Assembly: GCA_902522465.1 (NCBI GenBank)
Contig: CABYVV010000009.1
Location: 1-54,011 of the forward strand
Length of the DNA: 54,011 nt
Direction of reading: 5' to 3'
DNA from: an uncultured Alphaproteobacteria bacterium
GTDB lineage: Bacteria; Pseudomonadota; Alphaproteobacteria; Methylaequorales; Methylaequoraceae
This document shows positions 16,761-24,500 of the stretch, in pieces; position 1 is the stretch's first letter; the number at the start of each line of letters is the position of its first letter. The notes beneath the pieces were generated by a model. It worked only from the letters and a program-made list of their open reading frames with translations, was not told the DNA's origin and did not search any database. Both the position numbers and the translations under genes were made by a program.

Positions 16761-17466
16761 TTTTGTCATTAAAAATCTTTTTAAGGTTATAATTATCATT
16801 ATTTTATTCTTTGATTGTTCAAAAGCGTCAACAATTAGTGGTTTAGAACTAACCAATATTATTGAAGATTGGTTACAAAATCAGGGAAAGCCGGCAAATA
16901 TAAGTATTTTAAAGGAGTTAAAATACCCTAAGTGTGAAAAATCAAAACTTTTGATAAATGACATCTCAGGTAATTCAAAGCTTATCAAAGTAAATTGTAT
17001 AGGAGAGAACCCATGGCAATTTATTGTAAGAAACAAAATTGATAAAAATAGAAAAAAAGTAAAGGCAAAAATTGATAAACATCAAGTATTTGCCTTAAAA
17101 AAAACCAAATATAAAGGTTCTATAATACTTGAAGACGATTTGATTACATTTTCAAAAAAAAATGATAGAAGAAATATATTTATCACTGATAAATCGGATA
17201 TTATTGGAAAAAAATTAAAAAAAAGTGTTAAAAATAATGTTGCACTGAAATTTAACAACTTGGAAGAAGACTGGATGATAGAAAAAAATGCAATTGTTAC
17301 ACTAGTGAACAACAAAAAATTTGTAACCATTAAGGAAGAAGGAATCGCATTGAATGATGCTAATTTCATGGAAAAAGTAAGAGTTAAAAACTTAAAAAGT
17401 GGTAAGATTATAATGGGATATGCAGAAAACAAAAAAAAAGTTATAATTAACCCTAAACAATTCTAA
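16750..17466 (+). CDS. flgA: Flagellar P-ring chaperone FlgA
   Basis: Periplasmic chaperone for P-ring assembly. The 238-aa protein has an N-terminal hydrophobic export segment (residues 9-26), a mixed N-domain with a Cys pair typical of FlgA (near residues 58 and 79), and a C-terminal SAF domain from about 110 (VFALKKTKYKGSIILEDDLI) through IIGKKLKKSV and the final GKIIMGYAENKKKVIINPKQF-like strand. Very Lys-rich, in keeping with the AT-rich genome. The start ATG overlaps the LysM-like gene by 11 nt. It is followed by flgM after 33 nt. The P-ring gene flgI is not in the window. Confidence 0.85.
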   Translation: METNFVIKNLFKVIIIIILFFDCSKASTISGLELTNIIEDWLQNQGKPANISILKELKYPKCEKSKLLINDISGNSKLIKVNCIGENPWQFIVRNKIDKNRKKVKAKIDKHQVFALKKTKYKGSIILEDDLITFSKKNDRRNIFITDKSDIIGKKLKKSVKNNVALKFNNLEEDWMIEKNAIVTLVNNKKFVTIKEEGIALNDANFMEKVRVKNLKSGKIIMGYAENKKKVIINPKQF

Positions 17467-17499
17467 ATCAGTGTCGTATTATATGTACAAGGATTAAAA

Positions 17500-17811
17500 A
17501 TGATTGACCAAATAAAAAATAAAGCAATTAATACAAGTGTTACAAATAGTAAAAGTAACAACGATAACGCTAATATTGCAAAAACTAAAGTTCAAAGGGT
17601 TGAAAATCCAAAACAAACAAAAGTTGATGCTTATGATGGAAAGGTTTCGCAGTTCATTTCCAAGGAGAAGATTAAGAATATGTCTAAGGAACCACCAATT
17701 GATAAGGTTACAACTACAAGAATTAAAGAGGCCATTAAAAATGGAAATTACCCACTTGATTTAACAAAAGTTGCAGACGCTTTGTTCGATGCTTACAAAG
17801 AAATGAAGTAG
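17500..17811 (+). CDS. flgM: Anti-sigma-28 factor FlgM
   Basis: Binds and holds FliA until the hook is complete, then is exported through the flagellum. The 103-aa protein has a disordered, Asn/Lys-rich N-terminal half and the conserved FliA-binding C-terminal half: VTTTRIKEAIKNGNYPLDLT (about residues 70-89) and KVADALFDAYKEM at the end. The length is typical. It follows flgA by 33 nt and precedes the flgN candidate by 11 nt, which is the usual flgA-flgM-flgN set. Confidence 0.9.
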   Translation: MIDQIKNKAINTSVTNSKSNNDNANIAKTKVQRVENPKQTKVDAYDGKVSQFISKEKIKNMSKEPPIDKVTTTRIKEAIKNGNYPLDLTKVADALFDAYKEMK

Positions 17812-17822
17812 ATTACATTTTA

Positions 17823-18101
17823 ATGAATGATAATTTAGACTCACTTTTAAACCTATTAAAAGAAGCTTCATTTTCCCAAAATTTAGATCAAATTAATACA
17901 ATTCAAGAAAATTTACAGAAAATCACTCATTTGATCAAAGCTGATATTGAAAATGACAATTTAAATATTGAAGACGAAAAAATCATTGAAAAAATAAATT
18001 CAGTTAAAGACTTCATTGATTCCTTGGAAAAAAAGAATAAAACAAAACTTAAAATTTTTTCAGAATTTAATTCCTTTATTGAAAATAGAAAAATTAAATA
18101 A
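17823..18101 (+). CDS. Candidate FlgN-type flagellar export chaperone
   Basis: A 92-aa, entirely helical-looking, acidic/Lys-rich protein (NDNLDSLLNLLKEASFSQNL at the start; KIINSVKDFI-type heptads later). There is no diagnostic motif, but the position 11 nt after flgM, the small size and the coiled-coil character fit FlgN, the chaperone for hook-filament junction proteins FlgK and FlgL. FlgN is normally about 140 aa, so this is short. The call is by context. Confidence 0.5.
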   Translation: MNDNLDSLLNLLKEASFSQNLDQINTIQENLQKITHLIKADIENDNLNIEDEKIIEKINSVKDFIDSLEKKNKTKLKIFSEFNSFIENRKIK

Positions 18102-18140
18102 AGTTGTATTGTTATCAAAAATCAATATTAATATTAAATT

Positions 18141-18566
18141 ATGAATTTTCTTAATAATTTTATTGAAAAAGACCCTACAGCCAATACATCAATCATCATA
18201 ACTTTACTAACAATTTTTTTTATTATAGTTGTAATTGGGGCGTTTTATTTTGATTTTTTAAAAAATAATAAAAACTCTTTAAAAATCGATATGTTGGAGA
18301 GAGCCATTAAAGATCTAATTGAAGAATTTAGATCACAAGAATTAAATTTGTCAGAACAAAAAAAAATACTTCAGGATTACAAATATACTTTAGAAAAACT
18401 AGATTTGGAAATTTCTCGACTAGCAGATTCAAACACTGGAGATACAAATATTACCACTGCAATACAGATGGCTAATCAAGGAAAAAGTTTAGATGAAATT
18501 TCTTCTGCAACTGGTCTTAGCAATGAGGAAATAGAACCAATTTTGAAATATCACGGCAAACCTTAG
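18141..18566 (+). CDS. Membrane-anchored coiled-coil protein with DUF2802/DUF6115-like tail
   Basis: The 141-aa protein has one membrane segment (residues 17-38, ASIIITLLTIFFIIVVIGAF region), a long coiled coil (about 50-100), and a C-terminal helix-turn-helix-like motif ITTAIQMANQGKSLDEISSA and TGLSNEEIEPILKYHGK (104-139). This single-TM, coiled-coil and HTH-like layout is that of DUF2802/DUF6115 proteins, found in flagellar operons of Pseudomonas and Bacillus (SwrB-like). It is the last plus-strand gene of this arm, 39 nt after the flgN candidate. A role in export-apparatus activation is inferred from the family. Confidence 0.65.
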   Translation: MNFLNNFIEKDPTANTSIIITLLTIFFIIVVIGAFYFDFLKNNKNSLKIDMLERAIKDLIEEFRSQELNLSEQKKILQDYKYTLEKLDLEISRLADSNTGDTNITTAIQMANQGKSLDEISSATGLSNEEIEPILKYHGKP

Positions 18567-18567
18567 T

Positions 18568-18906
18568 TTACATCTTAAATATTTTCTTTGAACAGTTAAC
18601 AGTTTTTATTGTATTTTTAAAAAAAATTTTAACTTTTTCTCTATTTTTAAAGATATCAATATTTAGATCTAATTCTTCATTTTTTAGCGAAATCATCTCT
18701 TTATCATTATTACTAATCTTTATTTTATAATAGTAGTTTTTGAATTGAACATCTGCATATGCCCCTACTGAATCATCTTTGATTGAAATTTTATCTAAAT
18801 TGAATAAATTACTTTCACACTCAATTGTTTGATACTTAAATCTGAGAAATAAATCTTCACAAGAATTTAAAAAAAATAACAAAAAAAATAAAAATAGATT
18901 TTTCAT
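18568..18906 (-). CDS. Small putative lipoprotein
   Basis: I do not recognise the 112-aa product beyond its signal: MKNLFLFFLLFFLNSC is a classic lipoprotein signal with a lipobox LNSC (Cys at 16). The mature part is about 95 residues, alternating polar and aromatic as in a small beta-rich fold, with Cys at 30 and 105 that could form a disulfide. It ends 2 nt from the stop of the DUF2802-like gene (convergent) and lies 57 nt downstream of the acidic-tailed protein on the same strand, so these two are probably one transcript inserted between the flagellar arms. Confidence 0.6.
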   Translation of the reverse strand: MKNLFLFFLLFFLNSCEDLFLRFKYQTIECESNLFNLDKISIKDDSVGAYADVQFKNYYYKIKISNNDKEMISLKNEELDLNIDIFKNREKVKIFFKNTIKTVNCSKKIFKM

Positions 18907-18963
18907 TTTGAGTATTTTTTTTTCTTGATTATCATTTTCTTGAATTTAATTTCCTTATTTTTC

Positions 18964-19896
18964 TTATGAGGTTTTATTATCGTTGGGCTTGATTTCTTTG
19001 TCTTTAGTACTAGTTTCGTTTTCTCCCGACTCGCCCTCCTTTGCTTTAACATCATTTTCACTGGAACTAGTCTCATTTGTTGGTTTTGAAACCTCATTCT
19101 CAGCTTTTATTTTATCTTCTGATGTTTCTTTTGACTTTTCTAAATCATTTTCTTTTTTTTCTTCTGAGGTTTCATTAGTATCATTTTTATTTTCTGTTTG
19201 TTCATCATCGGATACAGCATCCTCATGCTTTTCTAAAAGGTTCTTTGGTTTTTTATCCTCTTCTTCAGTTTCAGTCTCAGAGTTTGATTCAGTCTTAGAT
19301 TTTGTTTCTGACTGAGATTCTTTATTTTCTTCATTTTTTTTTTCAATATCTGATTCAAGATGTTCTGTTTTTTTTATAGTTTTCTTTTCATCATTAATAT
19401 TAGACTCTTCAACTGATTTCTTTTCTTTCTCAATTGGAGCTGCACCATCCGAATCCTCTTGAACAATTTCAGCTTTTTTAGTATTTAATAATTTTTTGCT
19501 GTCCTCTTCTTTAACATCAAGTATTACTCCCTTATCAATTTGTTTTCCATTTACCTCAGATGGTTCAAGCATTTTGACTCTGATCCATTTTTCCTCAACT
19601 TTTTCAGTTTTACCCTTCAATTCCTCTTCAACCTTGTCTTTTTCTTGTTTCTTTATTTCTTTTGGTTTTATATCTACTTTTTTTTCGTACAACAGTTCAA
19701 TTTTAGATCTTATAATCTTTAATCTAGCAGCAAGTGCGCCTAGTCTTGTAACATCATCCATACTTTCATTAAGTAGTTTCTTTATTATTGAATTTACCTC
19801 TTCAAGAGGTTTGTCACCTATTTTACTAATTATCTTATCTCTGACCTTTATTACCTCTGGGTCTAATTCTGAATTAAAAGAGTTTTTTTCGTCCAT
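18964..19896 (-). CDS. Unknown protein with N-terminal helical domain and long acidic disordered tail
   Basis: The 310-aa protein falls into three parts. Residues 1-75 look folded and helical (VIKVRDKIISKIGDKPLEEV, LGALAARLKIIRSKIELLYE). Residues about 95-140 look like a small beta domain (EEKWIRVKMLEPSEVNGKQI, then DKGVILDVKEEDSKKLL), similar to short ligand-like domains with a proline-glycine turn. Residues 145-310 are almost only E, K, S, D, N and T. I choose the start at 19896 instead of 19932 because an AAAGG site precedes it and the earlier Met would read through the promoter region. It is divergent from flgB with only 68 nt between the starts and shares a possible sigma-54 control region. 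The product is not recognised; FliK is not a match. The tail may be a linker or a charged bait. Confidence 0.7.
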   Translation of the reverse strand: MDEKNSFNSELDPEVIKVRDKIISKIGDKPLEEVNSIIKKLLNESMDDVTRLGALAARLKIIRSKIELLYEKKVDIKPKEIKKQEKDKVEEELKGKTEKVEEKWIRVKMLEPSEVNGKQIDKGVILDVKEEDSKKLLNTKKAEIVQEDSDGAAPIEKEKKSVEESNINDEKKTIKKTEHLESDIEKKNEENKESQSETKSKTESNSETETEEEDKKPKNLLEKHEDAVSDDEQTENKNDTNETSEEKKENDLEKSKETSEDKIKAENEVSKPTNETSSSENDVKAKEGESGENETSTKDKEIKPNDNKTS

Positions 19897-19915
19897 AACG
19901 TAATTACCTTTCTTT

Positions 19916-19931
19916 TGGCATTTAATTTGCA
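19916..19931 (+). promoter_or_regulatory. Sigma-54 promoter of the flgBCDEF operon
   Basis: TGGCAT-TTAAT-TTGCA matches the -24/-12 consensus at all key bases with exact spacing. Expected start near 19942, about 22 nt before the flgB ATG at 19965. Confidence 0.82.
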
Positions 19932-19943
19932 AATTCTAAACCA
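19928..19943 (-). promoter_or_regulatory. Possible divergent sigma-54 promoter for the acidic-tail gene
   Basis: On the minus strand TGGTTT-AGAAT-TTGCA keeps GG at -24 and TTGCA at -12 with the right spacing, but lacks the CA that normally follows GG. Its -12 element is the same TTTGCAAA palindrome used by the flgB promoter. Expected start near 19917, about 20 nt before the ATG at 19896. Weaker than the other sites. Confidence 0.4.
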
Positions 19944-19964
19944 AAATTAAGAAAATATTTTTAA

Positions 19965-20354
19965 ATGGTAGATAATATTAAACAACAATTGAACGTATTG
20001 AGCAACGCTTTAAGCGTAAGAAATAGAAAACAAGAAATTCTTGCTTCTAATATTGCTAATGCTGCAACACCTCATTATAAAGCAAGAGATGTTGAGTTCG
20101 AAGTTGAGCTAGCAAGACTATTAAATGAGGGTCCACTAAAAACCTCTGACTCAAAGCACATTGGTCTTGTATCAAAAAACCTTCCTGGAAAAGTTCAGTA
20201 TAGACAATCAGTAAATCCCTCAGTAGATGGAAATACTGTAGAACTTGCTGTTGAACAGATGGAATTTGCTGAAAATGCAGTCAGATATCAAACAACATTA
20301 GACTTTATTAATTCTAAAGTAAGAGGATTAATGAGTGCAATAAGAGGCGAATAA
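19965..20354 (+). CDS. flgB: Flagellar basal-body rod protein FlgB
   Basis: Proximal rod protein that sits on the MS ring. The 129-aa protein has the rod motif SNIANAATPHYKARDVEFEV at about residues 27-46, an internal variable loop, and the C-terminal NTVELAVEQMEFAENAVRYQ (about 87-106) shared by FlgB. The length is standard. It is the first gene of flgBCDEF, behind the sigma-54 promoter at 19916. Its stop overlaps the flgC start as TAATG. Confidence 0.95.
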   Translation: MVDNIKQQLNVLSNALSVRNRKQEILASNIANAATPHYKARDVEFEVELARLLNEGPLKTSDSKHIGLVSKNLPGKVQYRQSVNPSVDGNTVELAVEQMEFAENAVRYQTTLDFINSKVRGLMSAIRGE

Positions 20355-20767
20355 TGGACATAAAAAATATATATCATATAGCACAACGAGCAATGGGAGC
20401 ACAACTTGTAAGATTAAATGCAACTGCAAGTAATTTAGCTAATGCTGATAATATTGCATCTTCCCCCCAAGACGCTTACAAGCCAGTCAAACCAATCTTT
20501 GAAACAAAATATTTTGATTTAATTAGAAAAAGAGGAATTTCAACAGTAGATGCTGTAACAGTAAAAAAGATGGATATTGACCCAATTAAAGAATTTAAAC
20601 CTGGCCATCCTATGGCAGATGCAGATGGCTTTATATATAGGGCACCTGTGAATATCGAAGAGGAATACGTAGATATGTTGGAAGCATCAAGACAGTATCA
20701 AAATAACGTAGAAGTAATATCAACTGTTCGAGCACTTATGCTTAAAACAGCGAGTATGGGTAAATAA
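20354..20767 (+). CDS. flgC: Flagellar basal-body rod protein FlgC
   Basis: Proximal rod protein, exported by the flagellar type III system. The 137-aa protein has the N-terminal rod motif TASNLANADN (about residues 25-34), the family's DAYKPVKPIFET segment, and the C-terminal EYVDMLEASRQYQNNVEVIS with the heptad pattern of the axial D0 helix. Standard length. Overlaps flgB by 1 nt and precedes flgD by 15 nt, in the conserved order. Confidence 0.95.
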   Translation: MDIKNIYHIAQRAMGAQLVRLNATASNLANADNIASSPQDAYKPVKPIFETKYFDLIRKRGISTVDAVTVKKMDIDPIKEFKPGHPMADADGFIYRAPVNIEEEYVDMLEASRQYQNNVEVISTVRALMLKTASMGK

Positions 20768-20782
20768 TAGTAAAGGGAAAAT

Positions 20783-21487
20783 ATGACAGATATATCAAAA
20801 AGTTCAGAGCAATCATTAAATAATATTTTGAATAAACTTGGTGTAAAAACACAGGATCAAGCTGCGAAAGAGGGTAAAAAAACTTCATTAGGTCAAGAAG
20901 ACTTTCTAAAACTAATGACTACACAATTACAAAATCAAGACCCTTTTGCACCTATGGATAATGGTGATTTTATTGCTCAAATGGCACAGTTTTCAACTGT
21001 TACAGGAATCACTGAGATTAATAATAACCTTACAAATTTGGGTTCAAAATTAGAGCCTAATCGTGTAGCTACTGCAGCACAGTTCCTTGGTCACTCGGTA
21101 TTAGTTCCTGGACAAATTGCTAGTCCAGATGACAATGGCGAGATACATGGTGTTGTTGATCTTCCAGCTTACTCAAATGATGTAGGTTTAACTTTTACAA
21201 ATTCAAATGGTGAAATAGTTCATTCTATGAATCTAGGTTCACAAGAAAAAGGATTGGTTGGTTTTAGTTGGACAGATATCCCAAATGAAATTAAGAAAAA
21301 TAAAACAAAATTATCTATCCAAGCATATTCTGGAAATGCTGAAGGTTCAGATGGACTTAGTACAGCAGTTTATAACAAAGTTATTGCAGCATCCGCTCCA
21401 AAAAATAGTGAAGATGTTATCTTAGAAACAAAAGATTATGGTGAAATCTCTGCTTCTGAGGCAATAAAATTTAAATCAAATAATTAA
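20783..21487 (+). CDS. flgD: Flagellar hook capping protein FlgD
   Basis: Scaffold that caps the growing hook and is then discarded. The 234-aa protein has the FlgD N-terminal motif FLKLMTTQLQNQDPFAPMDN (about residues 40-59) and FIAQMAQFSTVTGITEIN (about 63-80), a C-terminal FlgD Tudor/Ig-like region beginning about AAQFLGHSVLVPG near 106, and ends with a short tail. An AAAGGGA ribosome site precedes it. Standard size even though its partner FlgE is three times the usual size, which is relevant because the cap must fit only the FlgE ends. Confidence 0.93.
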   Translation: MTDISKSSEQSLNNILNKLGVKTQDQAAKEGKKTSLGQEDFLKLMTTQLQNQDPFAPMDNGDFIAQMAQFSTVTGITEINNNLTNLGSKLEPNRVATAAQFLGHSVLVPGQIASPDDNGEIHGVVDLPAYSNDVGLTFTNSNGEIVHSMNLGSQEKGLVGFSWTDIPNEIKKNKTKLSIQAYSGNAEGSDGLSTAVYNKVIAASAPKNSEDVILETKDYGEISASEAIKFKSNN

Positions 21488-21507
21488 TAAAATAGAGGAG
21501 AAAAAAC

Positions 21508-24500
21508 ATGTCATTTTACACAGCACTAACAGGACTTAACGGAGCACAATCAGATATTTCTGCAACGTCGAACAATATCGCAAACGTTAACACGACCGGC
21601 TTTAAAAGATCAAGAGCAGAATTTGGCGATATTTTTGCAACGTCACCATTACAGAATGCATCCTCTTCAATTGGTTCTGGTACAATTCTTAAAAGTGTTA
21701 AACAGCAGTTTACTCAGGGTAATATTACCTCATCTCTGAACGTTCTTGACATGGCGATTTCAGGGCAAGGTTTCTTCTCTTTAAAACCCTCTTTAACATC
21801 TGGACAGACAGTTTATACACGTAACGGATCATTTAACGTGAACAACGATAGATATGTTACTGATTCCTCCGGACAGTTTCTATTAACTTTCCCAGTTAAC
21901 GCAGATGGATCTGTGACAGCAAAAGATTTAACAAGTGCAATTCCACTACAATTGCCAGTAACTTCAGGAACTCCAAAAGCTACTACAGCAATTGAATTAG
22001 GTGTAAACGTTTCTGCAACAAGTGATGTAATAACTGATAAAGCACAATTTGCTAGTGGTTACGTTTTTAATCCAAACGATCCAACAACTTATAATAATTC
22101 AACCTCAATAACAATTTTTGATGATTTAGGTAATCCAACAATTGCAACGATTTTCTTTATTAGAACTCAAGCTGCTTCAGCAAATGACCCAACTAATAAA
22201 TATGACACAAGATTAGTGATTAACGACACCGTTATTGATCCAGATTTGGTCAAAGCAGTGAATGATACAAAACAACCAATTTTTATTGATAGATTTGGTC
22301 AACAAACAACTAAAGTTCCTGATGATAACTACTTCCTTGAAGGAAAAGGTTCAGCTCTTTACAAACTTGACGATTTAAAAACACTAGTTGATTCAACTCC
22401 TGCAAAGATTACTGGTGAATCAAGTGCATTTGACTTCGGTGAAGAAGGTGATAAAACCGTAACAGTCGTTACTGATCCTCTTCAGTTTAATTCAACAAGA
22501 GAAAGTGGTGATACCAGTTCACAGATTTACTGGGGTACAAACTTTATGACTATTAATGTTGATGGTAGTGACCAACCAGTTAATATAGATATCAGACCAG
22601 GTTCTTATAACGCAGCTCAATTAGCTTCTGAAATTCAGAGATCAGTAAATGCTGCATATGGAGATGATAAAAAAATTCAGATCGTTCAGAATGTTGATGA
22701 TACATTAACAATAGATCTTCAAAAATTAAATGCTGACGGAACGTCAACTGGTTTAACAACACCAATAAGTGTTGATTTATTAGCCGATTCTTATGTATCT
22801 ACTAAAGAAGGTATTGTCCTAACAGGTGCATCACCAGATTTTACTCGTGATCAGTTCTTAGCGCATACTCAGGCAAGATTAAATGATTCATTAAATACTT
22901 ACGCTGTATCTGCTCAAACTGGAGCATCTGCAGGTGGCGTAGTTGATACAGCTAAAGCGTCTGCACTTGGTATTTCTAGCCAATTGTTTTACAGAGCAGC
23001 AGGTAAAGAAATGTCAACAATGCTTGAACAAAGTCAGGCTTTTGCATTTAAAAGAAATTCTTCAACCCATGCAACTGCAGCTAATAGTTTTACTGAAACT
23101 AATCAATTTCTAACTTATTCATATTTTGGAAAAAGCCCACAAGTTCATGTTTATGATAAAAAAACCGCAATGGCTATAAATCCATCTGGAGCAACAGCTA
23201 ATCCAGGTAAAGCAGTATTCTATGATCAATCTGAAAACACTATAAGATTTCATTTCGGCACGACGAATCCAGCTTCAGATAGTATAGCGGCAAATTCAAA
23301 AGTACGATTAATTGGTCAGTTTTATGCAAATACTACTGACAATACTAATGGTGAGTTTATTAACGGAAGAGAATTTACTGTAACAAGTGTTGGTTCAGAA
23401 ACAGTTGGCGGTAATGCTCAATATTTTATTGAATGTAGTACTGCTGGAATGAATCTACCAGATTCTGATTTTAGTATTGATTTTGCAACAGGTAATGCTG
23501 CAAACATTTATAGTACTATATCAACATCAACTGAGGCCTTCTTTGAAGGATCAGATACTGCAGCAGTTTTTAAAGGTGCAGATGTTAATTTTAGTAACAA
23601 AAAACTTGTTCTTAGAGAAATTGGAACTGCAAATAAACACTCATACACAAATAGACAAATGGTTGCTGGTAATTCAGGTAAAAACATTCTTGATAATTTT
23701 ACTGAGGAGTTTACTTTAAAAGATGATAAAACAACATCTGGGACAACTCTTGATACATTCGATCTTATTGGAATTGGAGATAATGCAAGTGCTGCGACCA
23801 GAGATAATCATTTAAATGGTGATGGTTCGGCAACGGATAAAGTGCCGGCTCAAATGCAATGGGTTGACGAAAAAAACCCACCAATTGAGGTTACTTATGA
23901 TGTTCTTAACCAAAGATTACAGTTTGAAGTTGATAGAAACTTAATTGGAACCGGAACAAACAGTAACTTTAATAGTTTTAAAATTTTTGGTTCATCAACT
24001 GCAACTTCCACAAATAATCTTGGAATACCTACAGCTGATGATACCTCTACAACTCTTATCAGAGGTGGTGAAAAGTTTTCTGCAGCAACTTTTGTTGCTG
24101 ATGGTGCAGAAATTCAGTTAAATGATAAACGTTTTGGCATCAAAGTTGGTTATAACAGTGAATTAAAAGCCTTTGAGTTTAGTAGTGGTACAACAGGTGA
24201 AACTATCGCAGCAAATGGAGCTTTAGGTGTTACCACAGACCAAACAGCATCTGATATTGTGGTAGGTAGATATGCATTATCTACAACTGACGGATCAATT
24301 ACTGATACGACTGATTTCTTCTCTGGTGATAATAACCTTCTTGGAATTGGTAAAACAAAAACAAACGCACTAAAAACTGAAGCTAAAGGATTAGCTGCTC
24401 AGCCTGCACAAGCAATTGGAGCAACTGCTACCGAGGATCTTACTCAGGTATTTAGATTGTCTAATCAGAACAATGAAAATATATTTAACGTTTCCGTTAA

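Noticed and set aside
18903-19097. 64-aa frame on the minus strand inside the acidic-tail gene
   Set aside because: It is a different frame of the low-complexity E/K-rich coding sequence, without a ribosome site or family; typical composition artefact.
18964-19896. FliK (hook-length control) as identity of the acidic-tail protein
   Set aside because: It lacks the FliK C-terminal domain with its LxLxPExLGxVxV-type pattern; the C-terminus is disordered and acidic.
18983-19903. Ser/Phe-rich plus-strand frames opposite the acidic-tail gene
   Set aside because: Complement of GAA/AAA/GAT-rich codons gives TTC/TTT/ATC; they look like membrane proteins only because of that.
23477-23719. 80-aa plus-strand frame within flgE
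   Set aside because: Out-of-frame shadow of flgE with no start site; the flgE frame is uninterrupted here.
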